Counted from the first letter of the stretch, positions 31,901 through 44,351 are shown. The stretch is 64,000 bases of DNA from Hofstenia miamia (GCA_004352715.1 SCFE01000037.1:1048654-1112653); one strand, 5' to 3'. The notes: generated from the letters alone by a model not told the origin. Numbers and translations are program-made.

Positions 31901-32541
31901 TAGGGTCCGGAATTTCTTGATACTCAAGTTTTCAATCAATAACTCAATTTTCAGACAATAACTCAATGACTCAATTTTAACTCAATAAACCGGCATTTCT
32001 CAGAAATGTTGTCTAGCGAAGGGGAAACCACAATAGTTTTTCTGAGTAATATCGCCTGCTGTGACGATGCTAGTTTAATACATTGGGTATTAAAACATAG
32101 TGTAGGGGATTATTGTGCACAGCGGTTGTACGTTGTAGTTTAAAGCCAAGCATTGCTAAATTGGCAAAGTATAGAAAAAAGTATCATGAAATTTTGATCA
32201 AAAACCCTGATCTTGACATATTTCGCAACATTGCGTCGGTCCAGAAAGGTGAACATGTCGAAAACTTCACGATGTCTCCAAACCAGGTCGTCAAAATGAA
32301 ATTTGCGCCATTGGTCAGCGTGGAAGTCGAGAGATTTTTCTCGATGTTTCGAAGACTGTTGTCCCCTCAATGAGAACGTTATACTGTAGAACACTTAAAA
32401 TGGAATTGTATTTGTATTTGGAATGTAAACATTCAATAAATTTGTTGTCTCTTCCGATTTTTAACTCAATTTTTAGCTATTTTAGACTCAATTTATTACT
32501 CAATAAACCCAGATTTTTTACTCAAGAAATTCCGGACCCTA
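31901..32541 (+). mobile_element. Short hAT-like element with 20-bp terminal inverted repeats
   Basis: TAGGGTCCGGAATTTCTTGA (31901-31920) is matched exactly in inverted orientation at 32522-32541. Subterminal words ACTCAATTTT and CTCAATAAACC recur inside both ends, as is common for hAT elements. The interior frame 32113-32373 resembles the C-terminal hAT dimerisation region: PNQVVKMKFAPLVSVEVERF followed by FSMFRRLLS. It stops at TGA before the usual Arg-rich continuation, part of which is visible in another frame. I could not find a clean 8-bp target duplication. At 641 bp it is an internally deleted copy. Confidence 0.65.
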
Positions 32542-33148
32542 TGGGTGCATTTCAAAAGTTTTCGGTGAATTTGCGCAGAAAATGATAACTAAATATCTAA
32601 TGATTCACTGGTTAAAACACTTCTTGAAGTCATACGACTGTTATTGAACAATTATGTTTGATAGTGAGATTATCTTTCTCTATAAACTATGTTTATCTAA
32701 TATTAGTGAATGTAAAATTTAGTTTAAAACCCTACATATTGATGTCATCCATTAAACTGATGATATTCTATTTAGCGCTACGTCTTTAAAGAGATGTTTA
32801 GGCACATAAAATGGTTGACTTTAGCAAAGTATTGCATTTTTGGCGAGGTGTGTCAACACCTTGCGTCTGAAATGCTGAATTTTTTCCTTTAGTCATATGT
32901 ACAAAAGTATGCACATTTACTATATTTACTCATTTACTTTTTAGTGTCATTGTGAGTACATCACGCTTTCATTTTGTTAACACCAAACAATCAAATTTAA
33001 TAAGGCTTAATGAATAAATAAATGTTCGAAATATGTGGGGTTTACTGGTTCATAGTCAATTTATGTAAATCAGAATAAGGAAGCCCGAAATAATTAAGAA
33101 ATTAGTACAGAATAGTACCATAAGTCAGACTTACAATCACTTTGTGTT
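32542..33148. other. AT-rich intergenic sequence
   Basis: No feature recognised. Confidence 0.4.
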
Positions 33149-33507
33149 NNNNNNNNNNNNNNNNNNNNNNNNNNNNNNNNNNNNNNNNNNNNNNNNNNNN
33201 NNNNNNNNNNNNNTTGGAAAGAAAGAAAGGAAGCGGCCGACCTCTCCAAATTTCTGGCAATGAGAAAAAACGCTTATGTCAAATTGCGCTTCAATGTCCG
33301 TCGGCATCAACTCAAAATGTCTGTGATCGTTATAACGAGTTAGCTGGGACATCCGTCAGTAAATCCACAGTTTTCCGAGCTCTGAAATCTCAACATGTAA
33401 TTTTGCTAGCGGTAAGAAAAAATTTGATGGGTTCTATCCCGACGCGTTTGGGCCAGTGTCTTGAAAACGAAGGAAAATTTGTGGAGAAATGGACTGGGAC
33501 TGAATAG
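33149..33507 (+). pseudogene. Tc1-like transposase N-terminal fragment after a 65-N gap
   Basis: After the N run 33149-33213, the + strand encodes RKKGSGRPLQISGNEKKRL and STVFRALKSQ. This is the paired-like helix-turn-helix and GRP linker of Tc1-type transposases. The DDE domain is absent. The sequence differs from the minus-strand Tc1 at 35 kb, so it is a separate subfamily. Confidence 0.6.
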
Positions 33508-33834
33508 GCAAGACAAAGACGCAACAGACTCATATTTTCTTATATTATTTTGTTTGCTCAATGCTTAGAAAAATCTATTATTTCAGCGGCCACTTTTTTT
33601 GAACCAAGGTATAGTTCAAATGATTTAAAACAGTCACAATCCAGAATTAATTCTTAAGTTTTTTTTTTAAATTAATTAAACTATGGCAAAATATGACACA
33701 TACCACAAATATTATAGTATTTTCAAATAACAAAATAAGCCCTTTTATGACTTTATAACTTCCTATTAAACTGCACTTCAGGTCTGAAAACCATCTAATT
33801 TTAAGCAGACTGCAAAATAGACCAACAAATAATA

Positions 33835-35377
33835 TAGTTGGCTGCAAAAAAAATGAGACTAGAAAAAAGGCATATTACTTTTGAACTACTGAACGTAACA
33901 ACTCAAGAAAGGTAAGATTTTAAAGATACATTAAAGGACTATAAGTAAAAAGTATCAAAGTCTAATTTGTTTTCCTCCTGTAGAAATAACTTCATTCAAA
34001 CGAACTGAAACTGATTTCATTAAATTGGACTTCATTTCAGATGTCAAAATGTGTTGAATTTCTTGAATTTTTTCGGATATATTTTTCGAATTTTTCTTCT
34101 CAACGTCATTTTTCAATATCTGCCACACGTTTTCGATTGGAGAAAGATCAGCAGAACTTGGTGGCCATTGCAAAGTCTGGATATTATTTTCAGAAAACCA
34201 ATTTTTTGTCTTTGCTGACGTGTGCGGGGTTCTTCCGTCCTGTTGGAGTATCCATCCATCATCATATAAAGCATCAGCATAAGGCATAAATTCAGCTATA
34301 ATTTGGCAATATCTTTGACTGTCGATTGTGGCTTTTCCGTCTAAAATTTTCAAATAAAACCCACGATANNNNNNNNNNNNNNNNNNNNNNNNNNNNNNNN
34401 NNNNNNNNNNNNNNNNNNNNNNNNNNNNNNNNNNNNNNNNNNNNNNNNNNNNNNNNNNNNNNNNNNNNNNNNNNNNNNNNNNNNNNNNNNNNNNNNNNNN
34501 NNNNNNNNNNNNNNNNNNNNNNNNNNNNNNNNNNNNNNNNNNNNNNNNNNNNNNNNNNNNNNNNNNNNNNNNNNNNNNNNNNNNNNNNNNNNNNNGTCTA
34601 AAATTTTCAAATAAAACCCACGATAGGAAAGTGCTCCCCAAACCATAATTTTTTGGTCGAACTTTGGAACCGCTTTTGTTGGTCTTGGACATTTCTTTGA
34701 CGACCACACTTGTACTTTGTTTCTGTGTAGTTGAAATACGCACTCATCAGTTATCCAAACATCTTCAAGAAGTGTAGTCTTTCCAATCTTTCACGAAATT
34801 TAATTCTTTTTCTTGATGTTCTTTTGTATTCAGAAGTCGATTTTTTCTGCCAATTTTGTAACTCCAATTTTTTTCAATGTTCTCTGAACTGTGGTTTCAT
34901 GCATAGAGATCTCGGCCTCAGTTTGAAGTCGGTTTGCAATTTTTTTCCCAAAAATATAGGGATATTTGAGAGCAATTGCGACTGTTTTCTGAATGAATTT
35001 TCCAATAATTTTTCGAGGGCGTCCACTTCCTTTTCTTCTTTTGAGAGATTCTCCTTGTCGAATTTTTTTCAGCTTTCGAAAATAAGTTGATCGAAAAATT
35101 TGCGATGTCGCAAAGGCGTTTTCAAGCTGTTTCAACGTTTCCATTCCGAAGAAATCAAGTAGAAACTTTGCAAAGCAAAACAATTGGGTGGGTAAGTGTT
35201 TTCGAATAATTACGAAGTACCAGTTTAATTAATTAACTTTTTTGTTTGACCATTTTAAAGTTCACAAAATTCTCGTTGTCTTTTATTTTTATAGTTTTCC
35301 TCTAAATCGTCTCAATACGTTTCCACAAAGCGTGAAAAAATAGGTGTTCAGTCTCATTTTTTTTGCAGCCAACTATA
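33835..35377 (-). mobile_element. Tc1-like DNA transposon with terminal inverted repeats, decayed
   Basis: GTTGGCTGC-(A)8-TGAGACT at 33837-33860 is matched in inverted orientation at 35350-35373, flanked by TA/TATA. The minus-strand transposase starts near 35150. The helix-turn-helix and linker (RKGSGRPRKII, TVQRTLKKIGV) come first, then two frameshifts near 34830 and 34780. The DDE domain follows: VWITDECVF (first Asp), ILQQDGRTPHTS (second Asp) and SPIENVWQILK (Glu). The second Asp and the Glu are separated by 34 residues (DD34E). The end reads NEVISTGGKQIRL. A 227-N run (34369-34595) inside the gene is bracketed by an identical 30-bp sequence, so the true element is about 1.29 kb. Confidence 0.85.
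34339..34625. repeat. 30-bp duplication flanking a 227-N run
   Basis: Bases 34339-34368 and 34596-34625 are identical and abut the N run. Deleting the gap plus one copy restores a continuous transposase frame through GALSYRGFYLKILDGKAT, which shows the gap is false. Confidence 0.85.
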
Positions 35378-36175
35378 TACCTTTTATGACTTTGGTTACC
35401 AAAATTATTACTGAAGAACCACCTCATTCCTCAACTAATATCGATCTGTTGCAGATGAAAATAAATACATATTTTGACGCATATTAAACAGACTACGCCC
35501 TGATATATCAGAAGAAATTGTTTTGTTGCATGACAACTTCCATATCAGGGATAAAATATAGTTTTTCCTCAAAAATTCGATTTTTAAATCAAGTTTTATC
35601 TCAGAATATGTTATCCGGAAACATGTTAAATTTTACAGGATATCCGGTTCCGGTTGCGAAATTGCCGATTTTACCGGATTCTGGCACATCCCTATTTCTG
35701 AGCATAGTAATATATGTGAACGGCATTTTACCAGCGATTCGTTTATTTTCTTAAAATCAGGTCGAAAAAAGTTGAAGAAAAAATGCTTTCCTACAATATT
35801 TGACTTCCCAAAAAGCTTCCAGGTGGAAATTTTCGTATTTCTTTTTATAATAATAGTATGGAATGCCAATAATAACAATGCGCATCGAATATTGCAAATA
35901 ACTCACTTTCTATAAAATTAACTTAAGATTGTTACATTATTGTATTTCTAGTTCGTTCATAATAACTTACTTTCTATTAAATTTAAGATTGCCAAATTTT
36001 TTTATTTATAGTTCGTTTATATTCCAGCCTTGTATGAAATTTTCTGTGCCCTTGTTATATTCCATTTTCAATTTGAAATTTATTTCTGGATAAATTTTAA
36101 AATTGTTATATAAGTTCAGCAAATTTTTACTAAAATTATTTAATCAACTGTTGCTCCATTTCGAAAATCACATAT
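35378..36175. other. AT-rich intergenic sequence
   Basis: No recognised feature. TTCGTT(C/T)AT-type words recur at 35950-36020. Confidence 0.4.
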
Positions 36176-38322
36176 GAAAAGAGTTTTTCAACAAGATCAA
36201 TTGCCAAAATTTAATGCAAGTGATTTTCTTGGATCACACAGTATACTCAGTAATAATATAGCACCAGCAAATCGAAATTTGGACAGAATTAATGATATTG
36301 TTTGACGAATTTATCGCTTAGAAAAGCCTATTCCAATTGTTAAAGAAACAATAATAATATATGAATATTTTAAAATCGAATTATATATCAATGGAATATA
36401 TGTGCCATTTCCTGAGTGGTTTCGTAAAGGTCATGGTTATAAAATTTCTAGAAAATCTCAATTGAATGAGTTATGTAACTACTTGAGCAACTTATTAAAA
36501 GAAAAAGACAATTCATTTGTGGACGGCCTAAAAAATGTAGATATCTGACTAAAAAACTTCAACAACATCAGTTGTACGCTTCGCCTTACTACTAAGATAT
36601 ACATCTTTATCAGCTCATGACTTGAAAAACCAGTACTTTGATCTTCCAACAACACGATTTTTAAGAAACTTAAGCAGTGGCGATATCAATATTGATAAAT
36701 TTATTGAAACTTTTATAAACGATTTGGACGTCATTTTGTATCACTATCTTTCGATGAAATGTATCTAGACAAAGAGGCCAGGTATACCGAAATAGACTTT
36801 GTTGGCGTAGGGGAAAATTTTAATGGTTATGGAAGTATTTACTGTTTCATAATAAATGTAATTTTATCATCTAGATCATTTCTTATTCACTCTCTTCTAC
36901 TTGTTTCTCCTAATTCAGATGTAATAGTTTCAAACAAGATTGAGAGTAATATCATTAACTTGTGATAACAGTCAAATTAACATTTCAGTTTATAACAAAG
37001 TGTTGGATATGTATGATGGAATTAATTATGGATATCGCATTTAGTATTCTGGTTCACCGATCTTTCTCTTATTTGATGTCGTTCATCTTATAAAAACGGT
37101 TCGAAATAATTGATACAGATTTTCGACTTTTACGCTCCCCTCATTTGAATTCTGTGTGGATGTATTTAATTTATCTGTAAGTGAAAAATCGAAAGCCACA
37201 TGAAGTTCATTAGTTAAACTGTACAAACGAGAAAATGAAATGAAGTACTTTCTACGAAAAGCTCCTAACTTAAGGAATTCATTCATTAATCCATCACTAA
37301 ATAAATTGAATGTAAAGGTTGGCTTTGTCGGTTTTCAATACAAGAATTGATTGTGCATTAAAAGAATACCTTAGAAATGATGAAACTTTCATGTCTTCAA
37401 GTGAATTCATAAATATTTTTTATGTCTGGTGGAATATTGTAAATAGTAAATCAATAACTCCTCCAGTTCGAATTTCAAGAGGAATTTGTTCATGCGATGG
37501 AAAAGTTGAATTTTTAGTATATTTTTCTGAATGGTTAGATAAATGGAAGAAATGTAAATTACCAGAGCTCACCAATCAAACATTAAAAGCATTGTTAAAC
37601 ACTTCTTGTGCTATAGCTGAATCTGTATCCTGCATATTAAAAAGAACATCCTTTACTTTACATATTAACTGCACATCTTAATCAGGATCCACTAGGAAAA
37701 AATATTTGGGCATTACAGGCAATTGGGTGGTCGAAGATTTTTAGTCGGATTAAGTGAAGTGCAGTAATCAGAACGAATAATTAAGATTAAGACTATTGTG
37801 GATAGCTACAACTTATCGACTTTAGATGAAGTTTTAGAAAAACGACCTGTAGATTATGCTTCTTTAGAAATGCTTAGTAATCCCAATGACAAACTTAATT
37901 TGCAGATTTCCGTTGAAGAACGTGGAATTATATTCTATATAGCGAGCTAGTAGCTCATTAATTGTATGTTACAACTGTTATTCTTCTGTAATTGCGTTCC
38001 CTTCGGAAGATTCATCCCAATTTTCACAATATTTTGATGATTTAAATCGCGGTGGACTAAGTAAACCTTCAGCTTCAGGTGATTTAATTAGATTAGTTAC
38101 GCATTATATTGAGTTTTTAATTCTCAATCATAAGGAGTTATTTTCGAAAAATCCTTCAAACTTGAGAATGTATGCCTCATCTTTGCTTCTGTTATACTCT
38201 ACTAACGATTTTATGTGCAACTCTCATTTGGATTCTTTAAATCATTTCAAAAACATGCCCAAACATTTATTTAACCAATATGCAAAAACATTTAACAAAT
38301 TCATTGAATCTAAAGGCTAAAA
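36176..38322 (+). pseudogene. P-element/THAP9-like transposase remnant
   Basis: Across many frame breaks the family order is visible: LYINGIYVPFPEWFRKG (about 36385), SFDEMYLDKEARYTEIDFVG (36750-36810), LLFDVVHLIKTVRNN (about 37065-37110), SEKSKATWSSLVKLYKRE and FLRKAPNLRN (37180-37270), FNTRIDCALKEYL (37330), then an unbroken stretch to 37681. After that come QDPLG, GGRRFLVGLSEVQ (37725-37770) and the C-terminal LNRGGLSKPSASGDLIRLV (about 38050-38100). These match the RNase-H-like and GTP-binding-insertion regions of P-type transposases. The N-terminal THAP zinc finger and terminal repeats were not found. Multiple stops show it is dead. Confidence 0.7.
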
Positions 38323-39800
38323 AATTTTTTTTGAATTGTCTTTTTATCATTTGTATGTTTTTCTGTTTTTTTATCTTTTGTATATTTTCTTTAAAAATAT
38401 TAAATTTTATTTATCAATTTTTAAACGTTAACTTTCCGCCTCATTTTTTTATCAATGCTGCAACGTTCCAGACCGTGATTATAGTTGCCCATGAGGCAAC
38501 CACCAAAATATCGCGTCATATGATGATAAACGTTACATCTTAGACAACTGCACGTTATGAATTCCATATCATAACATCTAAATTAATGTTTAATATACAA
38601 GTGCAACGAGGTGGCGCTCACAACTAAAAATGCATGACAATTAACAATGCTGTACAACAAACAAACGTTCTTATTTACAATGAAGTATGAAATTTATTTC
38701 ATTTAGCATCAGGCTGTAAACCTGTAACAACTCGTCAAAAAAAATAAAATTGATTATGTTTTTCAAGAAATATCTTTAAAACTAACTAGGAATAATATCG
38801 CGATTAACTAATCATTTTCAGTGTATAAGGCAGGAAAACCAAATTAACAATCTAAAACATCTGTTGTGATAAATATTGAGATTTTTCAAATTGTGAAGTA
38901 ATTTTTTGTGCATAAAAAATTCTGGTTTCATTGGATTTGATAAATATCTTATTTAGTGTGTTTAAATTTCTAATTTGATTTTAATGGAATTTATATGAGA
39001 GGCTGCTTATTAATCAGGTAACCATGGTTTTAACGATTGGTTACATTACCTTTTTCTAACAACAACAACAACAACAACAACATATATTTAAATTCTCATG
39101 CACATATACATACATTAAATTTACAAACTTATTAAGAAAATACATGATGAATCCTTTTCATGTGAGTTTGTTATTTCGACATTCTTTGAATGGGATATAG
39201 ATCAAAAAACAATGTAATGTTGACTTTGTCTGTGAAAAAGTGCAACTTTGTACACATGAATATACAACCGGCAAAGTGTAATTTCACATTGCTGAAAAAG
39301 ATAGAACCACGCTGAAAATTTAAGTTATTTGTTTTATAAATAAATCTCTGACTTTTTACATGTTTTGATAATTTTATAAATGGTATTAACGCTCCAAAAA
39401 ATTTTCAGTTTTTTGTATAAAATTGTGTAAATTTTATTGTTTAAAATATATTTGGTTATAATGCTTAATGAATTTAACATGTTCAAATATCAACAAAACA
39501 ATGTGTGCGATATTTTTCTTAGTTAGTTTTACAGGCATTTCTTTTAAAACAACGTAATCGAATTAATTGTTTTTTAAAGAATTTTGTAAATCTGAACACC
39601 TGATATTAAATGAAATTAATTTTATATTTAATCATAAAAAGCATTTGTTTGTTGTAAATTTTTAACAGCCTTTGTAAATATATTATTATTTTATTATGCA
39701 TGTTGCTAAGACAAGATGCATTGGAATGAACATTGTACATTTTCAACACACGTTCTAGCAACCTTAATGGAAAATGGAAATAATATCCTAATCTTTTGCA
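38323..39800. other. AT-rich intergenic sequence with (ACA)n microsatellite
   Basis: (ACA)n at about 39060-39082. No coding evidence elsewhere. Confidence 0.45.
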
Positions 39801-41760
39801 ATGGTTGGGCTAGTGGAGGAAAAGGGAATGTCTTCTAGCCGATTTATCGTTTCTGAAAATACCTACGTAGAAAAAATTTCTGTAATAGTAGAAAAACAAG
39901 TGAATGAATTGAGAGAAAATCTTTTGAGTGCTGTGAAAAGTGTAAGTGAGAATATTCAAAAGCAATCCACACAATTACCAAAACTTAATTATGATCACTT
40001 AAAATGTATTCGAATACGTAGTAATCCAGAGATTAAATTGAAGGACTATTCCAAAAGATTAGACGTTGAGAAAAATGAAATTCAAGAAGTACTTAATCAT
40101 ATTGAAATACCTGGAACATTAATATCTGATTTTACTCGTCTTGGTAACCTCAATTCCATGTCTAGCAAACGGCATACTATACTAATAAAGCTAAATACAG
40201 TGTGGGTTGCTCGAATATCTTTGCTAATGCATATAAGCTTAGAATATACAAGACAAGTTTTCATTTCTCGAGCTTTAAATTCTGAAGAGGAAAAACTGAA
40301 CGCTTAGTTCTAAGAAAAAGACAATTATTAGAATCTGGTGTTAGCACTAACAACTTAAAAATTCGAAATTTAGCATTATATAATAATGGAGTTAAAGTTA
40401 ACATAGAAGATTGACTAAACAGAAATGTACCATTCATAACTTTTACAAATGCACAGTCAATATGTAATAAAATGGATGAGCTTCAAATAGTCAATAGCAT
40501 GTATTATTCCAATATAATATCTGTATCTGAAACTTGATTATCTGATAAGCATAATTCTAATAATTTTATCATTCCTCGATTATGTAGACCTATTCGCATG
40601 GACAGATCTTCTCACGTTTGAGTTGTAGTTCATGATGTAGATAGACCTCCTCTGGAATTGAACTTGTAGTTTTTACTCTTTCAAATTTTGATATGCTTTG
40701 TATATCCGTATGTATTGTTCCTATATTGTTGCGTGAAGAATATCAAATGATATACAACTACATAATACACACTGTTGACACCACTATTTTCAAATTCTAG
40801 CAACAATCTCATTTCAGAATTCAGATTTCAATAATCTATTTATTTCTCGACATCTAAGTAATTTATTAAGCCAACTGGATCTTCAATAATTATCTAACAA
40901 AGCTACTCACCAGTCTTCAACAATTGATTTATTCTTGATATCTACGGATATTGTTGAGTTTTCGTCAGTGTGAAATTTGTGCTCCAATTAGAAAAAGCAA
41001 ACACTCTGTTAATATAGCTAGACCAATTCCACTCAGAATCTCAACATCAAAAATACCATAGAACAATTTAGATTTACGCAAAAGCAACATAGATAAATTT
41101 GTGAATGTAATATCATGCCAAAATTTTACTAATTTGCATTCTTTGGAAAATATTAATTCCAAAACAAAATTATTTTATCAAATTATCTATAAATGCATGA
41201 AGGCAATACCAAAGAAAACAGTATTTATAACGCCGAGTAGTCCAGCTTGGATTACGCCTGCTGGGAGTTTGGATATCTTCTGATTTAAAGCCAAAGTGTA
41301 TACTGCTTGAGAGTTCTAAGAAATCTTCTATCTCCAAAAGAGTTATAGCAAGTTTATCAAAACCTTTTTCTAAGTTTGCTTGATTTCGCTTGCGAAGTAT
41401 TTGAGTCATTATCATCACCAATCCATCTAAGCATGAAAATTGAAACCGTTTGTAGAAGTGCTGCAAAAATAGTGAATTTTCCACATTCAAAATCATTAAT
41501 TTCAATTAAATCTCGTCGTGAAACCATTGCACTAAAATATTTTTAAAAGTCTCTACAAAATATATAACATCTTCTTCACTCAATTATGCCTAACAGAACA
41601 TCCCATGGTCGACTAATAAAGCCAAAATGTAAGACCACTCATTACATAAATCAATTTATTCCTTTTTGTACTTCACTTTACAATCAACCAATATCAGCCA
41701 GTGCTAAAGATTCTTTTTCATATGGTGCTGTTTAATTTCATCTTATTATTGTTTATTATA
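39801..41760 (+). pseudogene. CR1-like LINE, internally deleted: ORF1, endonuclease pieces and RT tail
   Basis: ORF1 is open at 39801-40307, with a coiled coil (VEKQVNELRENLLSAVKS) followed by an RRM-like part (KCIRIRSNPE, KRHTILIKL). A frame change then gives RKRQLLESGVSTNNLKIRN and YNNGVKVNIED. The same tail layout ends the PHD-finger ORF1 at 63.9 kb, so the two are related; the PHD finger itself is missing here. Bases 40435-40960 hold endonuclease fragments (IISVSET, SSTIDLFLISTDIV). The RT palm is absent: the sequence jumps to a C-terminal tail at about 41440-41750 (AAKIVNFPHSKS, ETIALKYF, FIPFCTSLYN). Stops and the deletion make it inactive. Confidence 0.7.
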
Positions 41761-41891
41761 TATTCATTTTATAAAGTTACTAAACGCTATTATTATTAAA
41801 AAAAATATAAATAAATGTTAGTTTTCTCTATGTGGTGAAGAATTCGTTCATGTCTTTTTTTGAAATATATTTTTCTCAATAAGAAAAATTA

Positions 41892-42240
41892 TTGATCGAA
41901 CTTTAACTTTTTTTTCCAAAAAAGTCGTATTTCTTCGATTCGAAACTGATACTACAATATTTATATTGTGGCGGCAGGTACCGGTTTCTTGGTATCGGCC
42001 AATTCGCTGCTTTCGTGTTTGCTAGTTATTTGTAAATATTATCGAGAATTAATGTATATAAGGAACGAACTCAATTGTAAATTGAGAAATAGTTAGTCGA
42101 TTTCTATTACTCAGTGCACTTCCGTGACCCCCCCCCTAGCAATACTACAATATGTTTTTTGTTTGAAATAAGTATTGATCGAATTTTAACTTTTCCGAAA
42201 AAATCGAACTTCCTTTAATTCAAAACTGATCGCATTCAAT
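41892..42240 (+). repeat. Direct repeats flanking a promoter-like, possible solo-LTR segment
   Basis: A roughly 58-bp sequence beginning TTGATCGAA and containing TTTAACTTTT and AAACTGAT is present at 41892-41950 and, diverged, at 42172-42235. Between them lies a GC-richer segment (about 41969-42145) starting TGTGGCGGCAGG. It contains a TATA-like TGTATATAAGG, a downstream TCAGTGCACTTCC and an eight-C run, as in an LTR with promoter. No gag/pol partner or primer-binding site was found. Confidence 0.35.
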
Positions 42241-42299
42241 TTTTTCCGAAGAATCACAATCTTTGCTAAAAGTATAACAACAATAGATAATATATTATA

Positions 42300-43034
42300 T
42301 CTTTGCCAATTTCTAAAGGAGGTCTTGGATTACCACTAGCATCAACAATTGCTTTTGCTTCGTTCTTGGTGTCATATGTGGACAATAATGAACTATGTGA
42401 ACAGATTGTTCCCATTGATGTGCCACATCAGTGTTTGCAAGAACTTTCTATCAAAGGACAAGCATTGTCTGAAATGCCTTTACACATGGCCCCAAAAGCA
42501 CAGAAGTCTATTGGGTGACTCTTAGAGCCAGTTAGTCAGAATACTTGTTTATCCTCCAGTTTGTTTCCTCGCGATAAAGCAAAACTTCTCTTGTTCCATA
42601 CCAGGAAGTGGGGATTGGTTTGCTGCGATTCCCTTAAAAACACTTGGTGAATTCCGAATGTTGCTTTATCGGCTTGGCATCCCCTTAATTGATTATGACA
42701 AAAATGTCAAATGCTTTAAGCCTTTGAATTTATTCGGGGACCGTGCTATGTCATGCGCGGTTGATGATGAAAGAATTGCGCGTCATGATCTCAGGGACGC
42801 TATTTTTGCAGCTGCCTCAAAGGGTGCTTGAAAAGTCTATCTTCACTGGCTCTCGTGATTGTCCTGGGGACATTTTTTTGCCATGCTGGTCTTCTGGCCG
42901 ACCAGACGTGACTGTAATTAGTTCATATCAGCCTTCGACTGTTTCTAATGCTAGTCATGCTCTAGAAGTTTCAGACAACCGAAAGCTTACTAAATACGCG
43001 GAATCATGTTCAGTTGCTGGTATATCCTTCATAC
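42300..43034 (+). pseudogene. RT/REL-type retrotransposon C-terminal remnant, cut by a gap
   Basis: Bases 42306-42518 read ISKGGLGLPLASTIAFASFL and on to EMPLHMAPKAQKS. After frame changes, 42743-43034 reads HARLMMKELR, WSSGRPDVTVISSY, NASHALEVSDNRK and TKYAESCSVAGISF. GGLG-x-P near the start and the late RPD block resemble the C-terminal part of a non-LTR polyprotein with a PD-(D/E)xK-like nuclease. The family differs from the 28/58-kb elements. It stops at a 1000-N gap. Confidence 0.5.
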
Positions 43035-44034
43035 NNNNNNNNNNNNNNNNNNNNNNNNNNNNNNNNNNNNNNNNNNNNNNNNNNNNNNNNNNNNNNNNNN
43101 NNNNNNNNNNNNNNNNNNNNNNNNNNNNNNNNNNNNNNNNNNNNNNNNNNNNNNNNNNNNNNNNNNNNNNNNNNNNNNNNNNNNNNNNNNNNNNNNNNNN
43201 NNNNNNNNNNNNNNNNNNNNNNNNNNNNNNNNNNNNNNNNNNNNNNNNNNNNNNNNNNNNNNNNNNNNNNNNNNNNNNNNNNNNNNNNNNNNNNNNNNNN
43301 NNNNNNNNNNNNNNNNNNNNNNNNNNNNNNNNNNNNNNNNNNNNNNNNNNNNNNNNNNNNNNNNNNNNNNNNNNNNNNNNNNNNNNNNNNNNNNNNNNNN
43401 NNNNNNNNNNNNNNNNNNNNNNNNNNNNNNNNNNNNNNNNNNNNNNNNNNNNNNNNNNNNNNNNNNNNNNNNNNNNNNNNNNNNNNNNNNNNNNNNNNNN
43501 NNNNNNNNNNNNNNNNNNNNNNNNNNNNNNNNNNNNNNNNNNNNNNNNNNNNNNNNNNNNNNNNNNNNNNNNNNNNNNNNNNNNNNNNNNNNNNNNNNNN
43601 NNNNNNNNNNNNNNNNNNNNNNNNNNNNNNNNNNNNNNNNNNNNNNNNNNNNNNNNNNNNNNNNNNNNNNNNNNNNNNNNNNNNNNNNNNNNNNNNNNNN
43701 NNNNNNNNNNNNNNNNNNNNNNNNNNNNNNNNNNNNNNNNNNNNNNNNNNNNNNNNNNNNNNNNNNNNNNNNNNNNNNNNNNNNNNNNNNNNNNNNNNNN
43801 NNNNNNNNNNNNNNNNNNNNNNNNNNNNNNNNNNNNNNNNNNNNNNNNNNNNNNNNNNNNNNNNNNNNNNNNNNNNNNNNNNNNNNNNNNNNNNNNNNNN
43901 NNNNNNNNNNNNNNNNNNNNNNNNNNNNNNNNNNNNNNNNNNNNNNNNNNNNNNNNNNNNNNNNNNNNNNNNNNNNNNNNNNNNNNNNNNNNNNNNNNNN
44001 NNNNNNNNNNNNNNNNNNNNNNNNNNNNNNNNNN
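43035..44034. other. Assembly gap, 1000 N
   Basis: Exactly 1000 Ns, a conventional unknown-length scaffold gap. Confidence 0.95.
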
Positions 44035-44351
44035 TTTGATGATCCGATGGCAAGAAATTCAGCTTCTGCTCTCAAGTGTTTTGGGCGTGTTATCTTCTTT
44101 TGTGTTTGAGACGGCACATGATTTATTTCTGGAGTTACTTGAATAGTTTTGTTGGTGGATTCAGAAGGAGTTTCTTTGATGGCTGCTAGCATGTTGAACA
44201 GGATAATTAGTTCATCTCTGCCGAGATTCTTGAGAGGAGCTAATAATTTACTTTTGGTTAACTCCTCTTCAGGTAACGCAATGAGCGATGTAGCGTTAAG
44301 CGTGGTAAGCACAGCGCGCTCGCAAGGACCGACTGCTCGTGGTGAAAGCAT
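44035..44351 (-). other. Open frame of unknown origin beside the gap
   Basis: The minus-strand frame from 44351 into the gap encodes about 105 residues: SLIALPEEELTKSKLLAPL, DELIILFNMLAAIKE, a Thr/Pro-rich stretch and KHLRAEAEFLAIGSS. It could be an element ORF1 or gag-like N-terminus; I recognise no family. Confidence 0.25.

Noticed and set aside
39060-39082. Short tandem (ACA)n, and (ATA)n at 60697 and 47542
   Set aside because: Microsatellites or LINE tails; no spacer-repeat structure, so not a CRISPR array.
43006-44146. Very long frames crossing 43035-44034
   Set aside because: They consist almost wholly of N bases and mean nothing.
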